Positions 15,771-24,190 of a DNA stretch of 49,419 nucleotides are shown piece after piece. Source of the DNA: Bacillota bacterium. Its GTDB lineage: Bacteria > Bacillota > Clostridia > Christensenellales > CAG-138. The translations under genes were made by a program, and so were the position numbers. The notes under the pieces were generated by a model that saw nothing but the letters and a program-made list of their open reading frames with translations, did not search any database and was not told the origin of the DNA. Positions within the stretch are counted from its first letter, which is position 1; each line of letters opens with the position of its first letter. The stretch spans positions 1 to 49,419 of the forward strand of contig JAEWUO010000017.1 in assembly GCA_023459335.1 (NCBI GenBank). The letters are read 5' to 3'.

Positions 15771-16298
15771 TTATGCCTGCGTTTCTTCGCCTGCGCCGAG
15801 GCGAACGAGGATATGAAGCCCCTCCGCCTTGATGACGGTGACCGGCGAGCCTTTCGGGACGAACGCGCCGACGGACGTGACGTCCAGACGTTTGCCGCCG
15901 ATTTCCGCGATGCCCGCGGGGCGCAGCGTCGTGATCGCGACGCCGGTTTTTCCCAGCAGTTCGCTCTTTGCGGACGTGACGTCGGGAACGGACGTGCCGT
16001 CCTGCTGATCCTTCAAGACGAGGAAAGATTTACTCAGACGTCCCCGTTGAAGCGATCGTATGATCCAGATCAGCCCGAGGATGATGAGCAGCAGGGCGAT
16101 GGCGATGATGTAAAGGGCCACGCGCGGATGTCCCCATCCGAGCTGCATGACGACGACCGCGATCAGCGCCAATAGTCCGGTTGCTCCCGCGACGCCGACG
16201 CCCGGCGTGAAGAGCTCGATGACGAACATGACGAGCGCAGCGATCAGGCAGATGACCGTTGCGACGGCGGTCGGCCCGAGCAATTCATAAAAACTCAT
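15771..16298 (-). CDS. NfeD family membrane protein
   Basis: A 175-residue protein with three to four hydrophobic segments in the first 85 residues (VICLIAALVMFVIELFTPGV, LLALIAVVVM, YIIAIALLLIILGLIWII) and a C-terminal OB-fold domain (about residues 112-170, including GKTGVAITTLRPAGIAEIGG). This is the short NfeD layout that pairs with flotillins. It carries no serine-protease part, unlike long NfeD. The protein probably acts with FloA at membrane domains. The gene is first in the minus-strand operon. Confidence 0.9.
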   Translation of the reverse strand: MSFYELLGPTAVATVICLIAALVMFVIELFTPGVGVAGATGLLALIAVVVMQLGWGHPRVALYIIAIALLLIILGLIWIIRSLQRGRLSKSFLVLKDQQDGTSVPDVTSAKSELLGKTGVAITTLRPAGIAEIGGKRLDVTSVGAFVPKGSPVTVIKAEGLHILVRLGAGEETQA

Positions 16299-16330
16299 GA
16301 AAGTACCCCCTTATTCGGAAGATCATTTCT

Positions 16331-16336
16331 ATTATA
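16331..16336 (-). promoter_or_regulatory. Probable -10 element upstream of nfeD
   Basis: TATAAT on the minus strand, 33 bases before the nfeD start codon. A -35 hexamer 17 bases further is weak (TCGATT). Confidence 0.5.
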
Positions 16337-16352
16337 TCATACAAAAAAGCGT

Positions 16353-16496
16353 GAATCGAAACAATATTGTAACAATGTGCAATAAACGATCTTGTAAAAC
16401 AGAAATCAAAACAAAACTATATTAATGCACTATAGCCGATACAGCAAAAATATAAATCAAAACTATACTATAATAATGCACAATAGCCGATATTGC
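16353..16496. repeat. About three imperfect tandem repeats of 51 bp
   Basis: Two clear copies (16403-16445 and 16454-16496) agree at 37 of 43 positions and share cores such as AATGCAC and ATAGCCGATA; a third, more decayed copy starts near 16353. They are AT-rich, unlike the genes around, and lie upstream of the nfeD promoter. At 16522-16532 and 16543-16553 the 11-mer GCGGGAAACGC also occurs twice, 21 bases apart. Confidence 0.7.
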
Positions 16497-16569
16497 CAAA
16501 CAGGCTGAACCAAACAATACTGCGGGAAACGCGGTATCCCATGCGGGAAACGCCGGACCAAAGATCGCT

Positions 16570-17226
16570 TTATTCGAAAAACAGCGTGCAGACGAGCACA
16601 TCCGAATCGTTTCTTTCGGTGCGCAGGGCGATAAAACGGCAGCCGCTCTGCGTATCCTTAAAATCGTCCCCCTGTTTTTCCAGAAGCAGAGCCTGCTCCG
16701 CCCAGTAACGCGCGGTGACGACGTTGAGACGGTCTTCCGCGTCGCTAGCAGGCAGCAAGTCGCCTAAGAGAACACGCACCGCATCCGGAACCGCGTCCGA
16801 CTGCATCTGGCTCGCCTCGTACAGGAACCGATCGATGCCCGTGTCGCCTTCGTCCTCGTAAACGCGCGGCAGACGGAACGAAATCTCCAGGGAAGAAACG
16901 CATCCGCCGTCCACCGCGTAAAGCAGCTGTGTACCGACCTCTGGCGAACCGCCGATGGCCAGCGTCCAAGCGCGGTTGTTTTCAGGGGACGCTTCCGCCT
17001 GGTACAGCTCCGAAGATTGGAGATGCGTTTTGAATACGGCTTCGGGAACGCCCCGCGGAGCCGCCGTTGCGGACGCCGTCGGAGCAGGCGCGGGCGTATC
17101 GGACCGAACCGTTGCCGAGGCGGCGGGCGGAGATGTGCGGGAGAGCAGGTAAATCGTCAGCGCGGCGGCGACGATCAATACCAGAAAAACGATGTTGGTC
17201 AGTTGTTTTTTAAGCCAAGACTGCAT
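16570..17226 (-). CDS. Membrane-anchored protein with extracellular domain, unknown function
   Basis: About 218 residues, starting at the ATG at 17226; a longer frame to 17277 would put unlikely residues before the anchor. One N-terminal hydrophobic segment (IVFLVLIVAAALTIYLL) is followed by a serine/proline/threonine/alanine linker (residues 30-60) and a soluble domain of about 150 residues with mixed acidic composition and two cysteines. This is the usual form of an exported, membrane-tethered protein in Bacillota. I recognise no family. It follows the glycosyltransferase after 146 bases and may be transcribed alone. Confidence 0.6.
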   Translation of the reverse strand: MQSWLKKQLTNIVFLVLIVAAALTIYLLSRTSPPAASATVRSDTPAPAPTASATAAPRGVPEAVFKTHLQSSELYQAEASPENNRAWTLAIGGSPEVGTQLLYAVDGGCVSSLEISFRLPRVYEDEGDTGIDRFLYEASQMQSDAVPDAVRVLLGDLLPASDAEDRLNVVTARYWAEQALLLEKQGDDFKDTQSGCRFIALRTERNDSDVLVCTLFFE

Positions 17227-17372
17227 TGCGCTCGGATTCCCGCGTATATTAAAATTGCCGGCGGCACGAACAGCCATGCCACCGACAACAGTATATCAGA
17301 ATCCAATGCAATATCGCGAAAAATTAATAAAAAAACCAGCATATTTTGTTTGCGGCCGAGCCTGCCGGATAG

Positions 17373-18479
17373 CTACTCGATCTTTCCTTCATGCAGGTAG
17401 CGCGCGATGCGTTCCGCAGCGTCCCGGCGGCAAACGCCGCGCTGCGCCGAAAGCGTTTGTTCGCGCGCTCCGGCGTCTTTCGCCAGCGCGATGGCAGCGT
17501 CCGCAGCTTCGGAGAGATTCGGCGCAGCGACGCTCATGCCGCGCGCGGAGAAGAAGGAGGCGGTCTGCGCTTCATAATCGTCCTGCGGCGGCAGGTGGAC
17601 GATCGGCGTACCGGAGACGGCGGCTGCTGCGGAGACGGCCCCGGAAGGCTGGCAGAGCAGCACGTCGCAGGCGTTTCGATACAGCGGTGTTTCATCGTCC
17701 GGCGGGACGGCTACAATTCGAATCTCCCCGGAGAAACGGGCGGAAAACGGGTTTCTTGGCAGGTCCGCTTCGGGCGTGACGACGCAGACGCGCGCGTCCG
17801 CGCCTTTCAGGCGATCCAGCATCGCTTCTGCCGCGGCGGCGGGATCGCTCGCCGACCGGATCAGATAGACTGGAGTTCCCTGCGGCAGACTGAGCAGCGC
17901 GCGCGCATCCGCCCGTTCCTCCTCGCGAAACCATGCGGCGGGCAGGGGGATACCGGCGGGTACGAGCCTGGCTTGATTCACGCCGCGCCGGATGCAGGGC
18001 TCCAATAAACTCTCGTGCGCCGTAAAGTAAACGTCGAGCGTCGTTTCTTCCAGAAAGGGAACGCAGGCGAAACTGTCGGGGACAAAGCAGCAGCGCGCGG
18101 AAAATGCGAGCGTTTTTTTGAGGCGTGTCACCGCTTCCGCCTGATAGCGTCCTAGACACAGCACCGCGTCGAACTCGCCCTCCGAAAGCAGCGTGCGCAG
18201 ATTTTCCATATAGAGCGCGTTTGCCTCGTAGACGGACGATTTCCGTTTGTGTTCGCGCTGAAACGCGCTGCCCGCCTGTAAAAACGCAAACGCACGGGGA
18301 GAAAAGAGCGCTTCCCGTTCGAGCGCGTTCGTCAGGGAAAGCGGCGCGTGAGGACCCAGCAGAGAAAGCGCCCCGACGGTCAGCACGCTGCCGTCCCGCG
18401 CGGAAAGGGCGGCTTTGAGCGCCTGCGCGATCGCGCCTTGATCTTCGGTTCGCGGTCCCGTCAGTATCAGCGTGCGCAT
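17373..18479 (-). CDS. Glycosyltransferase of MGDG synthase/MurG type (GT28-like)
   Basis: A 368-residue two-domain protein. The first half looks like the acceptor domain of processive diacylglycerol glycosyltransferases, with ALYMENLRTLLSEGEFDAVL and a PDSFAC stretch where these enzymes have a conserved PDF-type motif. The second half has the GT-B donor pattern near residues 270-300 (YRNACDVLLCQPSGAVSAAA), where PSG stands for the usual GG(S/G). It probably adds sugar from a UDP donor to a membrane lipid. Some key residues differ from well-known members, so substrate and activity are uncertain. It lies 46 bases after nrdJ. Confidence 0.68.
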   Translation of the reverse strand: MRTLILTGPRTEDQGAIAQALKAALSARDGSVLTVGALSLLGPHAPLSLTNALEREALFSPRAFAFLQAGSAFQREHKRKSSVYEANALYMENLRTLLSEGEFDAVLCLGRYQAEAVTRLKKTLAFSARCCFVPDSFACVPFLEETTLDVYFTAHESLLEPCIRRGVNQARLVPAGIPLPAAWFREEERADARALLSLPQGTPVYLIRSASDPAAAAEAMLDRLKGADARVCVVTPEADLPRNPFSARFSGEIRIVAVPPDDETPLYRNACDVLLCQPSGAVSAAAAVSGTPIVHLPPQDDYEAQTASFFSARGMSVAAPNLSEAADAAIALAKDAGAREQTLSAQRGVCRRDAAERIARYLHEGKIE

Positions 18480-18525
18480 AGCGGCCGCACCCCCGTATAT
18501 ATGAAACGCGATTGCATCATCGGTA

Positions 18526-20862
18526 TCAGCCGCATTTGCTGAACCCGCAGGAGCGGCAGACGACGCATCCGCCTTCGTGCTCCACCTTTCCGCCGCATTC
18601 GGGGCAGAAGTGCAGTTCGGCCGCGTGGCTGACGGACTCCTGCGTGTCGTTGGGGATGAGCGATTCTTCGCCGGTCTGCATGGGCTGTGCGGATTCGGCG
18701 GTTTTCGTTTTCGACTGTGCGTCCGGCATGGCGTATTCCGCGCCGCCGTCGATGTATTTGCTGACCTTCATGAGCACGCGCGCAATCGCGTCGGGGCAGG
18801 AGGTGCAGCTCATGTTTTTCTGCCGGATCGTCGAGGGGCATCGGATGCCCTTCAGCTGGTCGTAGACCTCGCCGATGGAGATGCCGCTGCGCAACGCGAT
18901 GGAGGTAAGCCGCGCCGTGGCTTCGCTTTGGCTGGGGCAGCCTCCCGCCTTGCCGGTGCTGGTGAATACTTCGCAGATGCCGTTTTCGTCGTAGTTGACG
19001 GTGACATACAGCGTGCCGCAGCCGATGTTCATCTTCTCCGTAAAGCCGCGGGTCACCAGCGGGCGCGGGCGCGGTTCGATTTTTCCGTAATTTTCCGGCA
19101 AAGGCGCGTCCGTCGCGGGACGGTTCGCTTCGTTCCTGCCGCCGTCGACGGATCCGATGTTGAGCACCTGACCCGAGCGGCTGCCGTCTCGATAGATGGT
19201 CACGCCCTTCAGCCCCTCCTGGTATGCGAGCTGATAGACCGAGCGGACGTCCTCGCGCGTCGCTGCGTGGGGAAAGTTGACGGTCTTGGAAACCGCGTTG
19301 TCCGTATGCCGCTGGAATGCGGCCTGCATACGGACGTGCGCTTCCGGCGAGATGTCGTGCGCGCAGACGAACACGCGGCGAACCTCTTCGGGAATCTCCT
19401 GAATATGCGCGATCGTGCCTTCGGCCGCAATGCGCCGATAAAGCTCCTCGCTGTCCAGCCCGAGCGCACGCAGCTTTTCCGTCAATAGAGGATTGACCTC
19501 GACCATCTGCGTGCCGTCCATGACGTTGCGGATGTAAACGTAGGCGAACACCGGCTCGACGCCGGAGGAGCAGCCCGCGATGATGGAGAGCGTGCCCGTC
19601 GGCGCGATCGTGGTCACCGTCGCGTTGCGGATTGGCTCGTCGTTCTGGAGAGTGCTTTCGGAAAAGAGAGGGAACGCGCCGCGCGTTTTCGCGAGGGCGC
19701 GGCTCGCGCCGTGCCCCGCCTCCTGAATAAACGACATAACGCGTTCGGCAAAATCCGCGCCCTCCGCGGAATCGTAGGGGATGCCGAGCGCAAGCAGCGC
19801 GTCTGCAAAGCCCATGACGCCGAGGCCGACCTTGCGGGTGCTTCTTGTCATCTCGCCGATCTTTTCCAACGGGTAGCTGTTGACATCGATCACGTTATCG
19901 AGAAAATGCACCGCTTCCTCCACCGTCGCGCGGAGCAGGTCAAAGTCGAATTCCGTCTTGCCGTCAGTGGTTTTCAGCATGGTCACGAGGTCGATCGAAC
20001 CGAGATTGCAGCTTTCGTACGGCAGCAGCGGCTGCTCGCCGCAAGGGTTGGTGCTCTCGATCTCGCCAAGCGAGGGTACCACGTTATCGCGGTTGAGCCG
20101 GTCGAGAAACACGATGCCGGGTTCGCCCGTCTGCCAGGCGGCGTCCACGATTTCGTCGAACACCTCCCGCGCGGAGAGCTGGGAAACCGCCTTTTTTGAC
20201 TTCGGGTCAATCAGATCATAGGATTCTCCCGCTTCGACGGCGCGCATGAACGCCTCCGTGACGCCGACGGAGATGTTGAAGTTGTTGATGTCGTTCGTGT
20301 CGCTTTTGCAGCGGATAAATTCAAGAATGTCGGGGTGGTCGACGCGCAGAATGCCCATGTTCGCCCCGCGCCGCGTGCCGCCCTGCTTGACGGCTTCGGT
20401 GGCGACGTTGAACACGCGCATGAAGCTCACCGGCCCGCTTGCGACGCCGCCCGTGGAGCGGACGGTCGCGCCCTTCTGCCGCAGGCGGGAAAAGGAGAAG
20501 CCCGTTCCGCCGCCGGATTTATGGATCAGAGCGGCGTTCTTCACCGCCTCGAAGATTTCCTCCATGCTGTCGCCGACAGGAAGCACGAAGCAGGCGGAGA
20601 GCTGACCCAGCGGGCGGCCGGCGTTCATGAGCGTCGGCGAATTCGGCAAAAAGCGCAGCGAGGTCATCAGCTCGACAAACGAGCCCGCGACGGAATCGAT
20701 GTCGGCGTGCGGATCGTAGATCGCGTCCGCTTCGGCGACCGCGCGCGCGACGCGTGTGAACAGCCCCGCGACATCCTCCGTCACGCGGCCCTCTTCGTCC
20801 TTTGCCAGATAACGCTTTTCGAGTACCTTCATCGCGTTATCGCCGATTCCGTAAAATGCCAT
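18526..20862 (-). CDS. nrdJ: Adenosylcobalamin-dependent ribonucleotide reductase (class II)
   Basis: A 778-residue class II ribonucleotide reductase that turns ribonucleotides into deoxyribonucleotides using vitamin B12 as radical source. Visible are the active-site stretch SPTLMNAGRPLGQLSACFVL with C91, the substrate-binding SGGGTGFSFSRLR, the finger-loop NPCGEQ with C274 and E276, and a C-terminal cysteine-rich zinc-ribbon tail (CPECGG, CRSCGF). Length matches the oxygen-independent monomeric type. The ATG at 20862 has AAGGAG 11 bases upstream. Two NrdR-type boxes cover its promoter. B12 dependence fits an anaerobe. Confidence 0.96.
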   Translation of the reverse strand: MAFYGIGDNAMKVLEKRYLAKDEEGRVTEDVAGLFTRVARAVAEADAIYDPHADIDSVAGSFVELMTSLRFLPNSPTLMNAGRPLGQLSACFVLPVGDSMEEIFEAVKNAALIHKSGGGTGFSFSRLRQKGATVRSTGGVASGPVSFMRVFNVATEAVKQGGTRRGANMGILRVDHPDILEFIRCKSDTNDINNFNISVGVTEAFMRAVEAGESYDLIDPKSKKAVSQLSAREVFDEIVDAAWQTGEPGIVFLDRLNRDNVVPSLGEIESTNPCGEQPLLPYESCNLGSIDLVTMLKTTDGKTEFDFDLLRATVEEAVHFLDNVIDVNSYPLEKIGEMTRSTRKVGLGVMGFADALLALGIPYDSAEGADFAERVMSFIQEAGHGASRALAKTRGAFPLFSESTLQNDEPIRNATVTTIAPTGTLSIIAGCSSGVEPVFAYVYIRNVMDGTQMVEVNPLLTEKLRALGLDSEELYRRIAAEGTIAHIQEIPEEVRRVFVCAHDISPEAHVRMQAAFQRHTDNAVSKTVNFPHAATREDVRSVYQLAYQEGLKGVTIYRDGSRSGQVLNIGSVDGGRNEANRPATDAPLPENYGKIEPRPRPLVTRGFTEKMNIGCGTLYVTVNYDENGICEVFTSTGKAGGCPSQSEATARLTSIALRSGISIGEVYDQLKGIRCPSTIRQKNMSCTSCPDAIARVLMKVSKYIDGGAEYAMPDAQSKTKTAESAQPMQTGEESLIPNDTQESVSHAAELHFCPECGGKVEHEGGCVVCRSCGFSKCG

Positions 20863-20953
20863 AGGAAATCCAGCTCCTTGTCAGATCGTTTGAAACATCG
20901 TTGTTATGTGCTGAGATAAGAAGGCGCCCGGTTCAGGCGCAGATTCAGCATAT

Positions 20954-20999
20954 CACTATATCTGGTATCAGGCAAGACTTCAAACCGCCAGATATTGCG
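20954..20999 (-). promoter_or_regulatory. nrdJ promoter with two NrdR-type boxes
   Basis: On the minus strand TTGAAG (20978-20983) and TATAGT (20955-20960) stand 17 bases apart. Box 1, CACTATATCTGGTA (20954-20967), covers the -10; box 2, CGCCAGATATTGCG (20986-20999), lies just upstream of the -35. Each matches the NrdR consensus at most positions, and their centres are 32 bp apart, three helical turns, as in known NrdR tandem sites. NrdR represses reductase genes when dATP is plentiful. The nrdR gene is not in the window. Confidence 0.75.
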
Positions 21000-21086
21000 A
21001 GTTTACAGATCGTTAATTCTTGTTACGCCCTGACCGGATTTCGGCAATCACGTTGATGCAAAAAGGCGGATTACGCGCGGAGCAAA

Positions 21087-21116
21087 ACGAAAACCCGGGA
21101 GAACCATACTCCCGGG
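21087..21116 (-). terminator. Terminator after the metal-dependent hydrolase
   Basis: Stem CCCGGGAG with CTCCCGGG, followed on the minus strand by TTTTCGTTTTG. Together with 20863-20953 (5' leader of nrdJ) it fills the gap before nrdJ. Confidence 0.8.
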
Positions 21117-21175
21117 CAGCGGGCCTTCTTTTATGTAACAGGAAACTGACAATTTCTCCAAGCGCCGTAAGCAAA

Positions 21176-21820
21176 CTATCTCTTGTAATCGAGGATCAGA
21201 AGCCGGCTTTCGCCGAGCGTATCGCAGAAGAGCGAGGCGGTGTTGGCGTTGAGATAATGCACGCTGCGGTTCGCGTTGGCGGCGAGCAGCGGTTCCAGTC
21301 CCTCTATATTAAAGTGCAGCGCAGGCGTTTTATAGTGCATCGGGATCAGCACCTTCGCGCGGAGACGGTCGGCAAGTTCGGCGGCGACGGTGGCGTTGAT
21401 CGTGAACACCCCGCCGATCGGCGCGAACAGGATGTCCACGTCTCCCACCTGCCGGATGGTATCGTCCGAGAGCATATGCCCGAGGTCGCCCAGGTGCAGG
21501 ACGCGCAGCCCGTCGATCTGATACCGGAATACGATATTCTCGCCGCGGCGCGCACCCTTTTCGTCGTCGTGATAGCTTGAAAAACCGGTCACGGGGATTT
21601 CTCCCGCGCGGTGTTCTCCTGGGGTGCGGATCACGTACGGCTTGCCGGAGACGATCGCGAGACAGTTGTGGTCGTGATGCTCGTGGCTGATCGTAACGGC
21701 GTCGCAGGCAAGATCATGCAGATCATAGCCGGTTTCCCGATCGCACGGATCGGTCAGAATCGTAAAGCCGCTTTCGGCGGTAAGCAGAAAGCAGGAGTGT
21801 CCGTACCAGGTGATTTGCAT
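21176..21820 (-). CDS. Metallo-beta-lactamase-fold metal-dependent hydrolase (UPF0173-like)
   Basis: A 214-residue hydrolase with the metal-binding motif SHEHHDHN (about residues 45-52), YGHSCFLL at the N-terminus, a further aspartate in LHLGDLGH and a histidine in IPMHYKTP near the C-terminus. This is the UPF0173/YtkL-like branch of the metallo-beta-lactamase superfamily, cytoplasmic enzymes of mostly unknown substrate. The ATG has AAAGGAG nine bases before it. A strong terminator follows, so it is probably transcribed separately from nrdJ. Confidence 0.88.
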   Translation of the reverse strand: MQITWYGHSCFLLTAESGFTILTDPCDRETGYDLHDLACDAVTISHEHHDHNCLAIVSGKPYVIRTPGEHRAGEIPVTGFSSYHDDEKGARRGENIVFRYQIDGLRVLHLGDLGHMLSDDTIRQVGDVDILFAPIGGVFTINATVAAELADRLRAKVLIPMHYKTPALHFNIEGLEPLLAANANRSVHYLNANTASLFCDTLGESRLLILDYKR

Positions 21821-21999
21821 AGTCGTAATCTCCTTTGCTGCGAAAGTGAAACCTGATTCGAGGACCGATGGATAAGAACACTTCCTTGGAACCCTTTTTA
21901 TGGAAAATCAACCCCGGCTTACTCGGACGGGTTTACCATGAAAACGTCTTTGGTTTCACAGCGGGTCAATCGATGGAAGACGAATCAGTCAAGGGACGA

Positions 22000-22560
22000 T
22001 TACCGGGCAAGGAAGAGGAGCCTTGCGAGCGCGCCTCCCAGCGCGCCGGAACGGGAGAGAAGCGCGGGACGCTCGCGCGGGGAAACAGAGGAAAAGAGAG
22101 ATTCCGCGGCCTGTACGGCCTTTTTACGTGCTGCGGAGCTTTGATACGCCGCGATTCCAAACAGCAGCGCGCGGTGCATCGCGGGCAAGTCCGGGCAGCC
22201 GTCGCCTTCGTGCCGTGCGAGCGCGAGCATTCGGTTGATCACGTGCTCGCCCCCGTCTTCCGCCGGAAGCGGCAGATCGGCGTTGATCCGCGAAACGAGA
22301 GCGGAGTAAAACGCGGCAGAAAACTGGAACAGCAGCCAGCCGTTCACGACCTGTACGCCTGCGACCAGCGGCGCGCCCCAGAACAAACCGAAATCGACGT
22401 TCAGCGCGTCTGCGGGATCGACGCCCTGCGGCGGGCGGAAGCTTGCGTCCGCCGATCGGGCGGGCAGCCGGATTTTTCTCGCGTCTGCCGTCGTACCGAG
22501 CGCGGCGCCGACGGCCTCTGCGAGACGGGCGCGGATGTCGCTGTCAAACGACGGTATCAT
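22000..22560 (-). CDS. Protein of unknown function, faintly like the arginyl-tRNA synthetase N-terminal region
   Basis: A 186-residue soluble protein. The segment GVQVVNGWLLFQFSAAFYSAL (shown in part: VVNGWLLFQFS) faintly recalls the additional N-terminal domain of arginyl-tRNA synthetase, and the C-terminal helices resemble a DALR-type bundle, but no tRNA-synthetase catalytic motif is present. The start codon at 22560 has no strong ribosome binding site. Composition and lack of stops support a gene, but I assign no function. It diverges from the ModE-like gene. Confidence 0.5.
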   Translation of the reverse strand: MIPSFDSDIRARLAEAVGAALGTTADARKIRLPARSADASFRPPQGVDPADALNVDFGLFWGAPLVAGVQVVNGWLLFQFSAAFYSALVSRINADLPLPAEDGGEHVINRMLALARHEGDGCPDLPAMHRALLFGIAAYQSSAARKKAVQAAESLFSSVSPRERPALLSRSGALGGALARLLFLAR

Positions 22561-22713
22561 ATCGCCAGTTTATCCGCGCGCATCCGCTCTGTCAATCTCT
22601 GGTGCGAATAACGGAAGAATTTTTTGCATGCGCCGCAAAGCACAAAAAAGATACGCCTATTTGCGAAAATGTGAATTTCCCGTGCGCCGCGGTGAAAAAC
22701 GGATCGATTATGG

Positions 22714-22719
22714 TATAAT
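22714..22719 (+). promoter_or_regulatory. Probable -10 element of the modE-like/dapF genes
   Basis: TATAAT 59 bases before the ATG at 22778. No convincing -35 is seen at the proper distance. Confidence 0.5.
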
Positions 22720-22777
22720 ATCCGCATCGGTTCAACGGAAACTCAATCATTCATTTTTTTGCTGATCGGAGGATGCT

Positions 22778-23122
22778 ATGCCAAACAAACAGCTGCGCTG
22801 CCAGGTCAGCGTCCGCATCTTCGGCGAGGAAAAGTGTTTTGGCCCGGGCGTCGCGGATCTTCTGGAGCGCGTGGACCGGCTGCACTCCCTGCGCAAGGCG
22901 ACCATTGAGATGGACATGGCCTACAGTAAGGCCTGGAAAATCGTAAAAACTGCGGAAGCGAACCTTGGTTTTCCGATTCTTAAGTCCATGACGGGCGGAA
23001 AAGGCGGAGGCGGCGCCGACCTGACCGACGAGGGCAAGCGGTTCGTTTCGGCTTACCGCAGGTTCGAGGCGTCGGTGCGCGGGTATGCCGACGAGGCGTT
23101 CGTCGAGATCATGGGCGGATGA
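22778..23122 (+). CDS. ModE-like winged-helix regulator without molybdate domain
   Basis: A 114-residue protein matching the N-terminal DNA-binding half of ModE: FGPGVADLLERVDRLHSLRKA, then MAYSKAWKIVKTAEANLGFP and the glycine-rich wing TGGKGGGGADLTDEG. The C-terminal molybdate-binding domain of full ModE is missing, a common form in Clostridia whose signal is unknown. GGAGG is well placed before the ATG. The dapF start lies 32 bases after its stop, so the two may be co-transcribed. Confidence 0.85.
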   Translation: MPNKQLRCQVSVRIFGEEKCFGPGVADLLERVDRLHSLRKATIEMDMAYSKAWKIVKTAEANLGFPILKSMTGGKGGGGADLTDEGKRFVSAYRRFEASVRGYADEAFVEIMGG

Positions 23123-23154
23123 ACGCGGATTACACGGAAGGAGCAAATGCAGGC

Positions 23155-23979
23155 ATGCAGTTTACAAAGGTTCACGGACTCGGCAACGACTTCATCCTGA
23201 TCGACGGAAGGGAAGAAACGCGCGATTATACCGCGCTGGCGCCGCGGCTCTGCCACCGGCAGACCGGTATCGGTGCGGACGGGCTGCTCATCATCGAAAA
23301 GAGCGATCTGGCGGACGTGCGTATGCGCATTATCAACGAAGACGGCAGCGAGGCGGAGATGTGCGGCAACGGCATCCGCTGCTTTGCAAAATATGTGTAT
23401 CAGCAGGGTATTGTGAAAAAGCCCGCGTTTTCCGTAGAGACACTGGCGGGCGTGATGCGACCGAAGCTCGTGCTCAGCGGCGGCGAAGTGACCGGCGTGA
23501 CCGTGGATATGGGGGAACCGTATCTGGAGTGCGCCGAGATACCGGTCGTCGGCGAAGGGAAATGCATCGACCGCGAACTGACCGTGCAGGGGCGGCATCT
23601 CAGATATACCACCGTTCTGGTCGGCGTGCCGCATACGGTTGTCTATGTGGACGACCCGACCGACGAGCAGTGGATGGCGCTTGGCTGGGACATTGAGCAC
23701 GCGGATGTGTTTCCGCGGCGCACCAATGTCAATTTCGCGCGCGTATTGGACGACCATACGCTCATCCTGCGCACGTTCGAGCGCGGCTGCGGGCCGACGC
23801 TCGCATGCGGGACGGGCGCCTGCGGTGCGGCGGTCGCGAGTTTTCTCAATGGGTTCACCGGCCGCAGCGTGGATGTTCAGATCGAACTCGGCACACTGCA
23901 CATCGAATGGGCGGAGGATGGGCACGTATACATGACGGGCCCGGCGGAAATCGTCTATACCGGCGAAATTCGGCTGTAA
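23155..23979 (+). CDS. dapF: Diaminopimelate epimerase
   Basis: A 274-residue enzyme that converts LL- to meso-diaminopimelate, a precursor of lysine and peptidoglycan. Both catalytic cysteines are present: C70 in EMCGNGIRC and C218 in TLACGTGACG. Other marks are HGLGNDFILID at the start and NVNFARV. I chose the ATG at 23155, after GGAAGGAG; an in-frame ATG at 23119 would overlap the preceding gene and add 12 unlikely residues. Length fits the family. Confidence 0.96.
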   Translation: MQFTKVHGLGNDFILIDGREETRDYTALAPRLCHRQTGIGADGLLIIEKSDLADVRMRIINEDGSEAEMCGNGIRCFAKYVYQQGIVKKPAFSVETLAGVMRPKLVLSGGEVTGVTVDMGEPYLECAEIPVVGEGKCIDRELTVQGRHLRYTTVLVGVPHTVVYVDDPTDEQWMALGWDIEHADVFPRRTNVNFARVLDDHTLILRTFERGCGPTLACGTGACGAAVASFLNGFTGRSVDVQIELGTLHIEWAEDGHVYMTGPAEIVYTGEIRL

Positions 23980-23997
23980 CGGAATCAATAATGAAAA

Positions 23998-24024
23998 GGA
24001 CAGCGCCGGCTGTTCTTTTTTTTG
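23998..24024 (+). terminator. Terminator after dapF
   Basis: Stem GGACAGC with GCTGTTC and a four-base loop, followed by eight T. Confidence 0.85.
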
Positions 24025-24190
24025 CGCGTTATGCAACACGGAAGTGAACGGCGAATACGGAAACGTATAGAACCATTGTAAACGGAGGCGGATTATGGTA
24101 CGCTTTGGTTCAGACGGTCGCCCGACCGGCATTCATTTCTGTCATCATATAAATCGGAATAGAAATCAGATTGGACGGGAGAAATCGCAC

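Noticed and set aside
20863..20953. Cobalamin riboswitch upstream of nrdJ
   Set aside because: The leader is only about 85 bases and has no B12-box-like sequence; a short GC hairpin only.
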